Positions 8,651 to 16,815 of a DNA stretch of 48,325 nucleotides are shown piece after piece (position 1 is the first letter of the stretch; every line of letters starts with the position of its first letter). Made by a program: the position numbers and the translations under genes. The stretch covers positions 1 through 48,325 of the forward strand of contig CAJMDF010000012.1 of NCBI GenBank assembly GCA_905212085.1, given 5' to 3'. This stretch comes from an uncultured Clostridium sp. GTDB taxonomy: Bacteria; Cyanobacteriota; Vampirovibrionia; Gastranaerophilales; Gastranaerophilaceae. The notes beneath the pieces are model-generated. The model was given only the letters and a program-made list of their open reading frames with translations. It made no database searches and was not told the DNA's origin.

Positions 8651-8935
8651 ATGTTAAAACCATTAGGCGACAGAATTGTTATTAAAGTTATCGAAGATAC
8701 TGAACAAACTTCAGGCGGAATTTTTATTCCTGACAGTGCAAAAGAAAAACCTCAAAAAGGTGAAGTTATTGCAGTAGGTCTTGGAAAACTTAATGAAAAA
8801 GGCGAAAGAGAACCTATGGACGTAAAAGTTGGAGATACTGTTCTTTATGCTAAATACGCAGGCACTGATATTAAAATGGACGGTGTAGAATATAAAATCT
8901 TATCAATCAAAGATGCATTAGCAATTATTGAATAA
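8651..8935 (+). CDS. groES: co-chaperonin GroES
   Basis: The 94-residue protein has the complete GroES/Cpn10 pattern: KPLGDRIVIKV at the start, the mobile loop EQTSGGIFIPDSAKEKPQKGEV, GDTVLYAKYAGTDIKMDGVEYKIL, and the C-terminal strand DALAIIE. It forms the heptameric lid on GroEL in the cytoplasm. The ATG at 8651 follows GGAGAAAAGGAGAG at good spacing. A TATAAT-like hexamer lies near 8549. Together with groEL it forms the usual two-gene operon, interrupted by one of the palindromic repeats. No CIRCE element precedes it. Confidence 0.97.
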   Translation: MLKPLGDRIVIKVIEDTEQTSGGIFIPDSAKEKPQKGEVIAVGLGKLNEKGEREPMDVKVGDTVLYAKYAGTDIKMDGVEYKILSIKDALAIIE

Positions 8936-8943
8936 ATAAAACT

Positions 8944-9005
8944 GTCATCCTGAATTTATTTCAGGATCCCCAGTTTATATGATGCTGAAACGAGTTCAGC
9001 ATGAC
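8944..9005. repeat. dispersed palindromic repeat, copy 2 (groES-groEL spacer)
   Basis: Starts with the same 20 bases as copy 1 and ends GAGTTCAGCATGAC. The ATG inside its end (9001) is in frame with groEL but belongs to the repeat, not to the gene. As an RNA hairpin it could affect processing of the groESL mRNA. Confidence 0.8.
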
Positions 9006-9030
9006 AAATATAGTAAGGAGAAATAAACAA

Positions 9031-10674
9031 ATGGCAAAACGTATAGTATTTAATGAAGAAGCAAGAAAATCGCTTCTTAAAGGTATAGATGCAGTAGCAG
9101 ACGCTGTAAAAGTTACATTAGGACCAAAAGGCAGAAACGTTATTTTAGAAAAAAAATACGGTGCACCTCAAATTGTTAATGATGGTGTTACAATCGCTAA
9201 AGAAATTGAGCTTAAAGACGGTCTTGAAAATGCAGGTGCTCAATTATTAAAAGAAGTATCATCAAAAACAAATGATGTTGCAGGTGACGGTACAACAACA
9301 GCATCAGTATTAGCTCAAGCAATCGTAAGAGAAGGTTTGAAAAACTTGACAGCAGGTGCTAACCCAATGTCTATGAAACGCGGTATTGATAAAGCCGTTG
9401 AAGTTTCTGTAAAAGAAATCAAAGATATGTCAAGACCTGTTAATACAAAAGCAGAAATCGCTCAAGTAGCAGCAATTTCTGCAGGTAACAACAAAGAAAT
9501 CGGTGAATTGATTGCAGAAGCAATGGAAAAAGTAGGACATGACGGTGTAATCACTGTTGAAGAAAGCAAATCTTTCGGAACAAACCTAAAAGTTGTAGAA
9601 GGTATGCAATTCGACAAAGGTTACCTATCACCTTACTTTGTAACAGATGCTGAAAGAATGGAAGCTGTATTAGATGATGCTTATGTATTCTGCTGCAACA
9701 AGAAAATCAATCTTATTTCAGATATGGTTCCATTATTGGAACAAGTTGCACGTGATGGCAAATCTTTATTATTAATCGCTGAAGACGTTGAAGGTGAAGC
9801 TCTTGCAACACTTGTTGTAAACACTATGAGAAAAGTTTTAAGAGCAGTAGCTGTAAAAGCTCCTGGATTCGGAGACAGAAGAAAAGCTATGTTAGAAGAT
9901 ATAGCAATTTTAACAGGCGGCGAAATGTTCACTGAAGAATTAGGTATCAAACTTGAAAACGTAACAACTCAAATGTTAGGTAAAGCAAAACGTGTAACAG
10001 TAACTAAAGATGAAACAACAATCGTTGTAGGCGATGAAACAAAAGAAGCTGTTCAAGAAAGAGTTCGTCTAATCAGAAAACAAATTGAAAGCTCTGATTC
10101 TGAATATGATAAAGAAAAACTTCAAGAACGTGTTGCAAAACTTTCAGGCGGTGTTGCAGTAATTGAAGTAGGTGCAGCTTCTGAAGTTGAATTAAAAGAA
10201 AGAAAATTAAGAATTGAAGATGCTCTTAACGCTACAAGAGCTGCAAATGAAGAAGGTATTGTACCTGGTGGTGGTGTTGCATTGGTAAGAGTTCAACAAA
10301 AATTATCAAAACTTGTTGACACTACAAGCTTCTCATCAGATGATGAAAAAATCGGCTTCAAAATTTTAACAGCAGCTCTAGATGTACCTCTAAGATCAAT
10401 TGCGCACAACGCAGGTGCTAAAGCTGATGTTGTAGTTGACACTGTAACATCACACGAATCAGCTTACGGTTATGACGCTTTGAATGATGAATATGTTGAT
10501 ATGTTCAAATCAGGTATTGTAGACCCTGCTAAAGTTACAAGATCAGCTCTACAAAATGCTGCCTCAGTAGGTTCAATGTTATTGACAACTGAAGCTGCTA
10601 TTGTAGATATCCCTGAAGAAAAACCGGAACCAGCAATGCCTGCTGGAATGGGTGGAATGGGCGGAATGATGTAA
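9031..10674 (+). CDS. groEL: chaperonin GroEL
   Basis: 547-residue Hsp60 chaperonin that folds proteins in the cytoplasm with GroES. Hallmarks are MAKRIVFNEEAR, VTLGPKGRNVILEKKYGAP, the ATP-site segment NDVAGDGTTTASVLAQA, AAISAGNNKEIG, the block AANEEGIVPGGGVAL, and the flexible GGMGGMM tail. I set the start at 9031 because AAGGAG lies at 9015-9020 and MAKR is the family start. The in-frame ATG at 9001 lies inside the palindromic repeat. A strong terminator follows. Confidence 0.98.
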   Translation: MAKRIVFNEEARKSLLKGIDAVADAVKVTLGPKGRNVILEKKYGAPQIVNDGVTIAKEIELKDGLENAGAQLLKEVSSKTNDVAGDGTTTASVLAQAIVREGLKNLTAGANPMSMKRGIDKAVEVSVKEIKDMSRPVNTKAEIAQVAAISAGNNKEIGELIAEAMEKVGHDGVITVEESKSFGTNLKVVEGMQFDKGYLSPYFVTDAERMEAVLDDAYVFCCNKKINLISDMVPLLEQVARDGKSLLLIAEDVEGEALATLVVNTMRKVLRAVAVKAPGFGDRRKAMLEDIAILTGGEMFTEELGIKLENVTTQMLGKAKRVTVTKDETTIVVGDETKEAVQERVRLIRKQIESSDSEYDKEKLQERVAKLSGGVAVIEVGAASEVELKERKLRIEDALNATRAANEEGIVPGGGVALVRVQQKLSKLVDTTSFSSDDEKIGFKILTAALDVPLRSIAHNAGAKADVVVDTVTSHESAYGYDALNDEYVDMFKSGIVDPAKVTRSALQNAASVGSMLLTTEAAIVDIPEEKPEPAMPAGMGGMGGMM

Positions 10675-10692
10675 TTCCTCCAGATATAAACT

Positions 10693-10732
10693 AAAAAATA
10701 GGCTTGTTTAATTAAACAAGCCTATTTTTTTT
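10693..10732. terminator. bidirectional intrinsic terminator (groEL / cysK)
   Basis: The stem AATAGGCTTGTTTA pairs with TAAACAAGCCTATT and is followed by a T run, with an A run on the other side. It can end groEL transcripts on the plus strand and cysK transcripts on the minus strand. Confidence 0.9.
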
Positions 10733-11651
10733 AACTAAATAAAACACTTGATAAATAGCGCTCACCAGTATCAGGAAGAATCACAACTATTAATTTTCCA
10801 TCATTATCTCGCATTTTAGAGAATTCCAAAGCTGCATACATCGCAGCTCCTGAAGAAATCCCGCATAGAATACCTTCATCTGTAGCAAGTTTTCTTGCAG
10901 TATCAACAGCATCTATATCTCCGACAGGATAAATTATATCCACGACATCTCTATTAAAATTTCTTGGAATAAAATTTGCACCAATCCCCTGAATAGCGTG
11001 AGGGCTGGCAGGTTTTCCAACTAATACTTGAGATCTGAAAGGTTCAATTGCTACAATTTTAATATTTGGATTTTTTTCTTTTAATCTTTTCCCAATACCT
11101 GAAATTGTGCCACCAGTTCCAACACCTGCAATTACAATATCAACTTTTCCATCTGTATCATTCCAAATTTCTTCTGCTGTAGTTTTTTCATGAATTTCAG
11201 GATTTGCCGGATTATTAAATTGCATAGGTATAAATGAATCAGGGATCTGTTCTCTTAATTCCATCGCTTTATCAATAGAACCTTTCATTCCTTTTTCACC
11301 TTCGGTCAATACAATTTCAGCTCCAAATGCCTGTAGAAGTTTCCGTCTTTCAACACTCATAGTGTCAGGCATTGTCAATATCATTTTATAACCTTTTACA
11401 GCACAAACCATTGCTAACCCAATACCGGTATTTCCACTTGTTGGTTCAATAATCACAGCTCCGGGAGTTAATAATTTTTTATTCTCTGCATCTTCAATCA
11501 TACTTAATGCAGTTCTATCCTTTATAGATCCTGCAGGATTAAAGCTTTCCAATTTTGCTACAACATTGGCATTGCCATTCTGATTTAATCTATTTATTTT
11601 TACTAATGGAGTATTTCCTATTAATCCTAAAACATTTTCAGCTATTTTCAT
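10731..11651 (-). CDS. cysK: cysteine synthase (O-acetylserine sulfhydrylase)
   Basis: PLP-dependent enzyme that makes L-cysteine from O-acetylserine and sulfide. The cofactor lysine is K44 in NPAGSIKDR. The substrate loop is TSGNTG (71-76), the phosphate-binding loop is GTGGT (about 178-182), and GIGANFIP and CGISSGAA follow as in CysK. The 306-residue length is normal and there is no C-terminal extension that would suggest cystathionine beta-synthase. GAGG precedes the ATG. The gene follows the LTXXQ-protein gene on the same strand, separated from it by a terminator. CysM is the main alternative and cannot be fully excluded. Confidence 0.93.
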   Translation of the reverse strand: MKIAENVLGLIGNTPLVKINRLNQNGNANVVAKLESFNPAGSIKDRTALSMIEDAENKKLLTPGAVIIEPTSGNTGIGLAMVCAVKGYKMILTMPDTMSVERRKLLQAFGAEIVLTEGEKGMKGSIDKAMELREQIPDSFIPMQFNNPANPEIHEKTTAEEIWNDTDGKVDIVIAGVGTGGTISGIGKRLKEKNPNIKIVAIEPFRSQVLVGKPASPHAIQGIGANFIPRNFNRDVVDIIYPVGDIDAVDTARKLATDEGILCGISSGAAMYAALEFSKMRDNDGKLIVVILPDTGERYLSSVLFS

Positions 11652-11676
11652 TAAAAAACCTCTTTTTAATAATTAT

Positions 11677-11707
11677 AAAAGGGGCGATTAAAAAATCAAC
11701 CCCTTTT
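11677..11707 (-). terminator. intrinsic terminator after the LTXXQ-protein gene
   Basis: Read on the minus strand, AAAAGGGG pairs with CCCCTTTT around a GAT/ATC-extended loop. It ends the anti-sigma/sigma/LTXXQ operon just before cysK. Confidence 0.75.
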
Positions 11708-11739
11708 AAATAGATTATATAAAATAAAGATTATGACGA

Positions 11740-12339
11740 TTACTCTTTAACAGGCATAGGTTCTACAGGTGCAGGCACATCTGGTCCAAAACCCGGACGT
11801 GGTCCCATATGAGGATGTCCGCCTTTTTTATGATTTTTTTCGAAGTTTTTACGACCTTCTTCTTTCATTTTTTTCAACTCTTTTAATTGTTTTTTAGTCA
11901 AAATTGCTTCAAAATCTTTCATATTTTGCATACGTAATTCATGAGCTGCACGTTTTAAAGCACCAATTTCTTTTTGTAATTCTGCAATTTTTTCTTGTTG
12001 CATTTCAACAGCCATTCTTGAACGTTTTACGGCTTCAATTTCTTGACGTTTTTCTTTCATTTTTTCCATAATCGGTTTCATTTGTTCATGAGCTTTTTGA
12101 CGAAGCTCTTTAGCTTGAGCTTTTTGTTCATCTGTTAATTTTAAACGTTTTTCAAAAGCTTCCTGACGTTTTTTAAATTCAGGATTTTTTGGAGGTCTTT
12201 TTACCTCAGGAGATGCCGGAGCAGCAACTGTAGCTTGAGTATCCTTTGTAGTTGCAGGTGCTGTTGTTTCTGCTGCGAAACACATTGCTGAACTTGCAAA
12301 AACTAATACACTTGCCATAATTAAACTTTTTTTCAACAT
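11740..12339 (-). CDS. periplasmic LTXXQ (Spy/CpxP-like) protein
   Basis: An N-terminal signal peptide (KKSLIMASVLVFASSAMCFA) is followed by an acidic/proline-rich linker and a highly charged helical body. Two LTxxQ-type motifs are visible, LTDEQKAQAKELRQKA and LTKKQLKELKKM, as in Spy and CpxP. Those proteins act in the periplasm as chaperones or metal- and stress-responsive repressors. The tail is rich in His, Gly and Pro (KNHKKGGHPHMGPRPGFG) and could bind metal ions. AAAGGA precedes the ATG. It is the third gene behind an anti-sigma and a sigma factor gene, so it is probably part of an envelope-stress operon. Substrate and inducer are unknown. Confidence 0.75.
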   Translation of the reverse strand: MLKKSLIMASVLVFASSAMCFAAETTAPATTKDTQATVAAPASPEVKRPPKNPEFKKRQEAFEKRLKLTDEQKAQAKELRQKAHEQMKPIMEKMKEKRQEIEAVKRSRMAVEMQQEKIAELQKEIGALKRAAHELRMQNMKDFEAILTKKQLKELKKMKEEGRKNFEKNHKKGGHPHMGPRPGFGPDVPAPVEPMPVKE

Positions 12340-12358
12340 AAATTTTAATCCTTTCTTT

Positions 12359-12856
12359 TTACAATAAATCTTTTAACATAACCGCTAATTCTTTTTTTGC
12401 GTTGTATAACCTTGACTTTATAGTCCCTATCGGGCATTTTAGTTTATATGCGGCTTCTTCATAAGAATAACCGTATATTTCACATAACATTACTGTTTCT
12501 TTGAATTTTGGTTTCAGAGAATTTATAGCCTTCAATATTCTCTGTTGTCTTTCATTTGTAATTAATCTTAACTCCGGTGTTAATTTTTTATCTTTTACTG
12601 AAATCAAAGCATCATCATCATTAGTCATTGTATCTTGATATTTTTTATGTGCTGATTTCAAATAATCCTTTGAAACATTTTTTGCAATAGTATTAATCCA
12701 ACTTTTAAATGTTCCTTTCTCAGTGTATTTATCCGCGTTTTTCCAAACCTTCACATACACTTCCTGTTCTAAATCTTCATTTGTTTCTTTTGTGATTAAC
12801 CTAATAATACTTCTTACATTACTTTGGTTATTTTTTATAAGTTCTTTAAAATCCAT
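12359..12856 (-). CDS. ECF-type RNA polymerase sigma factor
   Basis: 165 residues with sigma region 2 in the first half (DLEQEVYVKVWKNADKYTEKGTFKSWINTIAKN) and region 4 helix-turn-helix at the end (YGYSYEEAAYKLKCPIGTIKSRLYNAKKEL). Region 3 is missing, as in extracytoplasmic-function sigma factors. It starts four bases after the stop of the anti-sigma-like gene, probably with coupled translation. A role in envelope stress together with the downstream LTXXQ protein is inferred. No autoregulated promoter could be identified by eye. Confidence 0.9.
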   Translation of the reverse strand: MDFKELIKNNQSNVRSIIRLITKETNEDLEQEVYVKVWKNADKYTEKGTFKSWINTIAKNVSKDYLKSAHKKYQDTMTNDDDALISVKDKKLTPELRLITNERQQRILKAINSLKPKFKETVMLCEIYGYSYEEAAYKLKCPIGTIKSRLYNAKKELAVMLKDLL

Positions 12857-12859
12857 TAA

Positions 12860-13204
12860 CTATTCCACCATTAAAAAACCGTACGAATCAACTGGAAATC
12901 CGTAATCTTCCGCACTCAATGTCGTACCGTATTTTATAATATCCTGAACATCCGTATTAAAATTAACAATACCTAATGCAGTTCCGCCTAATAAAATACC
13001 AAATACCGCACAAGCCATTTTTAATTTTAAAACATTTTGACGTTTAGTTTTATAATAAGGCTTTACCTCTTTTAATAAATCTGAAACCTTATCCATAATC
13101 TCTTGTTCATGCCTGCAATCTTCACATGTTTCAAGATGCTTCTTCAATGTCTCTTCGTTACCGAAAGTAAATATTGCCTCATATTTAGTACATTTTTTCG
13201 TCAT
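12860..13204 (-). CDS. probable zinc-binding membrane anti-sigma factor
   Basis: 114 residues. The N-terminal part holds a zinc-binding anti-sigma pattern, HLETCEDC (H-x3-C-x2-C). One membrane segment (LKMACAVFGILLGGTALGIV) follows, with a short outer tail. This matches single-pass anti-sigma factors that hold an ECF sigma at the membrane. It is immediately upstream of the sigma gene, the reverse of the commonest order. AAAGGAC precedes the ATG at good distance. Confidence 0.72.
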   Translation of the reverse strand: MTKKCTKYEAIFTFGNEETLKKHLETCEDCRHEQEIMDKVSDLLKEVKPYYKTKRQNVLKLKMACAVFGILLGGTALGIVNFNTDVQDIIKYGTTLSAEDYGFPVDSYGFLMVE

Positions 13205-13388
13205 AGTTTTGTCCTTTTGAAACTTTTTTATTTTTCATTTTATAAAGTTTTTAACCCTTACATTTATATAACGAAATAAAAATTAAAAAGTTCATTTGCG
13301 AAAAAAATTTCTTCATAATATTATAACATATGTAACAAACACTAGCAAAAAAAATTTTTTACATGTTTTATGATAGCTGGAAAAAATC

Positions 13389-13940
13389 ATGGCAATAACA
13401 GATATAATAAAAAAGACTTGTAAATCACTGGGTGAAAATAATAAACCAACATATGTTGTAATGGCAATTGCAACAGTAAAAGGGATTTGTCGACCAATGT
13501 TTACAATGATGGATAAGACCGAAAACCCCGAAACTAAAAAATATACAGCCCTAAGAGAAGGCCTAACCGAAGCAATTGCAATACCTGCATATTGGGCTTG
13601 CGGAGAAATAGCAGGGAAATTAGCTAAAAAAGCCTTTAAAAGTGATCCTGCACTTGCAAACCGTGCTGAAAAGAATTTAATGTTTATTGGAGTATGCACA
13701 GCAGCATTATTTGTAATCCCAGCACTTTGCTCTGTAGCTATTAAACCTATAATGGATAAATTGGGTCTAAAATCTCCTAAAGATAAAAAAAATAATAATC
13801 CTAAACCTGCACAAATTGAAAGCACACAGTTTACAACCCCAACTGTAGTTTCACAACCTGCAGCAAAACTTAATACTTATCCACAGATGAATACTTTTGT
13901 AAATAGACCTCAAGTCGGTCTAAGGGTAGGTGGCTTATGA
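13389..13940 (+). CDS. lineage-specific membrane protein, paralogue A
   Basis: I do not recognise a named family. The 183-residue protein has two likely membrane segments (around AIAIPAYWACGEIAG and MFIGVCTAALFVIPALCSVAI) and a polar C-terminal tail rich in Asn, Pro and Gln. The block ICRPMFTMMDK-x5-ETKKYTALREGLTEA corresponds to IGRPGFILIDK-x5-DTKQYAAAKEFLYQA in the next gene, and both end in a membrane segment followed by a KLGLK/RLLGL motif. The two genes overlap by four bases and are surely one operon. The upstream region shares CACTAGCAAAAAA with that of the 683-residue membrane protein at 17091. Confidence 0.75.
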   Translation: MAITDIIKKTCKSLGENNKPTYVVMAIATVKGICRPMFTMMDKTENPETKKYTALREGLTEAIAIPAYWACGEIAGKLAKKAFKSDPALANRAEKNLMFIGVCTAALFVIPALCSVAIKPIMDKLGLKSPKDKKNNNPKPAQIESTQFTTPTVVSQPAAKLNTYPQMNTFVNRPQVGLRVGGL

Positions 13941-14581
13941 TAGGAGCAATTAAAAATGTATTGACAAGTTCTCAACTTGCAAATATCGCCCAAAATACAA
14001 CCCAATCAGTTGCATCAGAAACTGTCTTAAAATCAATAGGCAGACCGGGATTTATCCTTATTGACAAAGATATTGATTCTGATACAAAACAATATGCAGC
14101 TGCAAAAGAATTTTTATACCAAGCAACATGCTTAGGTGTATATATGGCTTTAATCGTACCTATTTTCAAAAAAGGCGGATTTAAATTTGCTAAAAATGTT
14201 ATATTCAAAAATAAAGAAGGATTTGAACATTTTAAAGATGTAAAAGAATATATGCATTATAGAAAATTAGCAGACAATCCATCTTTAAACAACAGACTTA
14301 AAACTCTTGAAAAAGAACGTGTTACTGACAAAACGAAAATTAAAGATAAATATAATGACACTTTAATTGCAGAATTAAATAAAGAAAAACCTGAAAAATT
14401 TGCATATGTAAAAGGTGCAGTAGAATTAAGCAATATCATCGGTTCTGTCTTGGGATTAGCAATACTAGCGCCACAAGTAAGCCACGCATTTATTCACCCT
14501 GCTCTCAGATTGTTAGGTCTGGAAGAAAAAAAAGATAAACAACAAGCACAGCAAACTGCAAAACTTGATACAAAAGCTTAA
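13937..14581 (+). CDS. lineage-specific membrane protein, paralogue B
   Basis: 214 residues, same family as the preceding gene. The GRPGFILIDK block is followed by a membrane segment (ATCLGVYMALIVPIF), a charged cytoplasmic insert of about 80 residues that paralogue A lacks, and a second membrane segment (IIGSVLGLAILAPQVSHAFI) ending in PALRLLGLEEKKDK. Its ATG overlaps the upstream stop (ATGA). No enzyme motif is visible. It converges with the second prepilin gene with only 16 bp between them and no obvious terminator. Confidence 0.75.
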   Translation: MIGAIKNVLTSSQLANIAQNTTQSVASETVLKSIGRPGFILIDKDIDSDTKQYAAAKEFLYQATCLGVYMALIVPIFKKGGFKFAKNVIFKNKEGFEHFKDVKEYMHYRKLADNPSLNNRLKTLEKERVTDKTKIKDKYNDTLIAELNKEKPEKFAYVKGAVELSNIIGSVLGLAILAPQVSHAFIHPALRLLGLEEKKDKQQAQQTAKLDTKA

Positions 14582-14597
14582 ACTGATTTATATTGAT

Positions 14598-15326
14598 TTA
14601 CCAAGGATAATCATCTTTAATCTGCCAACCATCTTTTTGTATTAAAAGGCCGCAGGCATATCCAGCACCCGTATAATCTTTTTTACAAGTTGCACAACCG
14701 GAATTTAAGATTTGATCTCTAGTTAGTCGAGTATGAATTTGTCCACTTCCGCATTGATCATGGATACCAAGAGTTACTTTACCTATTTCATCCTCTAAAT
14801 ATGGGTATATCCCCATAAAAAAGACATCACGTCCAGCTCTATTAGGTCCTTTAGGCCCATTTATATCAACAATAATCCAAGCACTTGTTTTTCTAACATT
14901 AACCCCGGAATAAGTATTCGAATATACCGTAATATATACTCCATTTGGTAACATATATTTTGGAACTGAATACATCAGTGAGCCAGCATTATCAACAGTT
15001 CCATCTAACTTTTTCCAAATTGATTCCCAAACAGCTTTTTTTTCAACACCTTTTAAATAAGGTTTTAAATATTGTGAAAAAAATCTATCTCCAGATGCAT
15101 CTGCCGAATAATCCCAATATAAAATATTTCCATTATTATTTTCTGAAAGAATTACAGCTTGATTTACTATAGAATAAGTTTCCTTTAATCTTTCCACTGT
15201 AACTTTTTTTTCATAATTATTAATCAAAGCAGGCATTGTCATTGCTGCTACAACACCAATTATACCTATAGTTATTAATACCTCTGCCAGTGTAAAACCT
15301 TTTTTATTTTTATAGTGATGTAACAT
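14598..15326 (-). CDS. type IV prepilin-like protein (copy 2)
   Basis: It shares its first 32 residues with the prepilin at 7575-8276 (MLHHYKNKKGFTLAEV, then the hydrophobic helix ending AAMTMP). It diverges afterwards into a globular part with conserved features such as RLKETYSIVNQAV and VDINGPKGPNRAGRDVF; the cysteines near the C-terminus (GCATCKKDY) could form disulfides. As in copy 1, its own ATG lacks a ribosome binding site, and a leader ORF 164 nt upstream with AGGAG is one base out of frame through ten G. It lies behind trmFO on the same strand, with the leader starting 24 bp after the trmFO stop, so it may be co-transcribed. Confidence 0.85.
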   Translation of the reverse strand: MLHHYKNKKGFTLAEVLITIGIIGVVAAMTMPALINNYEKKVTVERLKETYSIVNQAVILSENNNGNILYWDYSADASGDRFFSQYLKPYLKGVEKKAVWESIWKKLDGTVDNAGSLMYSVPKYMLPNGVYITVYSNTYSGVNVRKTSAWIIVDINGPKGPNRAGRDVFFMGIYPYLEDEIGKVTLGIHDQCGSGQIHTRLTRDQILNSGCATCKKDYTGAGYACGLLIQKDGWQIKDDYPW

Positions 15327-15388
15327 ATCACTAATATAACATTTTTTTGAGACTTTTTCAACCCCTCGAAAGCCTTGTGGAGCAAGCT

Positions 15389-15490
15389 CTAAATTGCCCC
15401 CCCCCCGAGCACTACGTGCATAGACAAATCAACACAATTATCAGCAAATTTGCTAGATTTTTGTGCATGTTCTACTCCAAATCTTTTCAT
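15389..15490 (-). CDS. short leader ORF with G10 tract, possible phase-variable 5' end of prepilin copy 2
   Basis: Same layout as 8339-8440: start MKRFGVEHAQKSSKFADN, a G10 tract (15397-15406), stop TAG, and in-frame continuity with the prepilin if one G is added. Compared with copy 1 it has two substitutions (E to G and T to A). The good ribosome binding site (GGAG) is conserved. Confidence 0.6.
   Translation of the reverse strand: MKRFGVEHAQKSSKFADNCVDLSMHVVLGGGAI
15397..15406 (-). repeat. G10 homopolymer in leader ORF, copy 2
   Basis: Ten consecutive C on the plus strand, the same length and position as in copy 1. Confidence 0.9.
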
Positions 15491-15513
15491 ATCTAGCTCC
15501 TTTCCTTTTTATT

Positions 15514-16815
15514 TTAACTTATTTTTGATAAATATTCAATAGAACGTTGAGAGATAAGTTCTGCTTTTAACTTTTTATTTTTACGCTCTTTTTTAGGTAA
15601 TTCAACAGGTGTTACAATTCCCCAGTTAGAGTTTATAGGCTGGAATTTTTCATGACTTTCATCACTAATATATTGAGATAAAGCACCTAGCATAGTTTCT
15701 TTAGGCAGCACTAATAATTCCTCATCATTAATCAATCTTGCCATATTAATTCCTGCAAGCATTCCTGTCGCAATAGATTCTGTATACCCCTCTGTACCGG
15801 TCAATTGTCCTGCAAAAAATAAATCCTTGCGTTTTCGAGTTTGCAAAGATGGATTCAAAATTTTGGGAGAATTTATAAATGTATTTCTGTGCATAACTCC
15901 ATATCTTACTATATTTACATTTTCTAACCCAGGAATTGATTGAAGCAATTCTTTTTGAGCTCCCCATTTCAAATTTGTTTGGAAGCCTACCAGATTAAAC
16001 AACGTTTTTGCAGAATTATCTTGTCTTAATTGAACAACTGCATAATTTTCTTTCCCTGTTCGTTTATCAATAAGACCAACAGGTTTCATAGGTCCAAATC
16101 TTAAAGTATCAACTCCTCGAGAAGCTAACACTTCAATAGGCAAACAACTTTCAAAAAATTTAGCATTCTTTTCAAATTCTTTTAATTCTATTTTTGGAGC
16201 ATTAATCAATATATTATAAAAATTTTCATACTCCTCTTTATTCATTGGACAATTAATATATGATGCCTCACCTTTATCATACCTGCTTGCCCAGAATGCT
16301 TTATCAAAATTTATACTGTCTTTTTCCACAATCGGAGCAATTGCATCAAAAAAATGCAAATGTTCACTTTGTGTAAAATTCTTAATTGAATCAGCTAATT
16401 TATCAGAGGTTAAAGGCCCTGATGCCATAATTGTATAACCATCAGGAATTGATGTCACTTCCTCTTTTATTACATTAATATTTTCATCAGTTTCTATTCT
16501 TTTCGTGACTGTTTCAGAAAAAAGTTCTCTATCAATAGCTAAAGCACTTCCTGCAGGAACTGAGCATTCTCTTGCAATCTTAATCAACTCACCACCAAGA
16601 ATTTCCATCTCCTTTTTTAATAATCCTGAAGCATTTGAGCAATCTGAAGCTCCTAAACTATTTGAGCAGACAAATTCTGCAAATTTATCGGTTTTATGCG
16701 CACCAGTTGATTTTTTAGGGCGCATTTCATATAAATTAACTTTTATTCCTCGTTTTGAAAGCTGTAAAGCAGCTTCTGAACCTGCCAATCCGGCACCAAT
16801 TACATTTATTTCCAT
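15514..16815 (-). CDS. trmFO: TrmFO, FADH2/folate-dependent tRNA (uracil-54 C5) methyltransferase
   Basis: Makes ribothymidine at position 54 in the T-loop of tRNA, using methylenetetrahydrofolate as carbon donor and FAD as cofactor. The N-terminal Rossmann motif GAGLAG (7-12) is followed by LYEMRPKKSTGAHKT and the FVCSNSLGA block, whose C50 matches the region of the catalytic cysteine. The C-terminal half has PMKPVGLIDKRTGK, VVQLRQDN, GFQTNLKWGAQKE and AGQLTGTEGYTESIATGMLAG, all typical of the family. The length of 433 residues is normal. The prepilin cassette follows directly and could share its transcript. Confidence 0.97.
   Translation of the reverse strand: MEINVIGAGLAGSEAALQLSKRGIKVNLYEMRPKKSTGAHKTDKFAEFVCSNSLGASDCSNASGLLKKEMEILGGELIKIARECSVPAGSALAIDRELFSETVTKRIETDENINVIKEEVTSIPDGYTIMASGPLTSDKLADSIKNFTQSEHLHFFDAIAPIVEKDSINFDKAFWASRYDKGEASYINCPMNKEEYENFYNILINAPKIELKEFEKNAKFFESCLPIEVLASRGVDTLRFGPMKPVGLIDKRTGKENYAVVQLRQDNSAKTLFNLVGFQTNLKWGAQKELLQSIPGLENVNIVRYGVMHRNTFINSPKILNPSLQTRKRKDLFFAGQLTGTEGYTESIATGMLAGINMARLINDEELLVLPKETMLGALSQYISDESHEKFQPINSNWGIVTPVELPKKERKNKKLKAELISQRSIEYLSKIS

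Larger units (their letters stand above)
15231..15502 (-). repeat. prepilin 5' cassette, copy 2
   Basis: Partner of 8181-8452, with only two mismatches over the cassette. The left boundary is inside the prepilin coding region after about 32 codons; the right boundary is just after the trmFO stop codon. Confidence 0.92.

Noticed and set aside
9001..9030. Upstream in-frame ATG extending GroEL by ten residues
   Set aside because: It lies inside a dispersed palindromic repeat; AAGGAG and the family start MAKR point to 9031.
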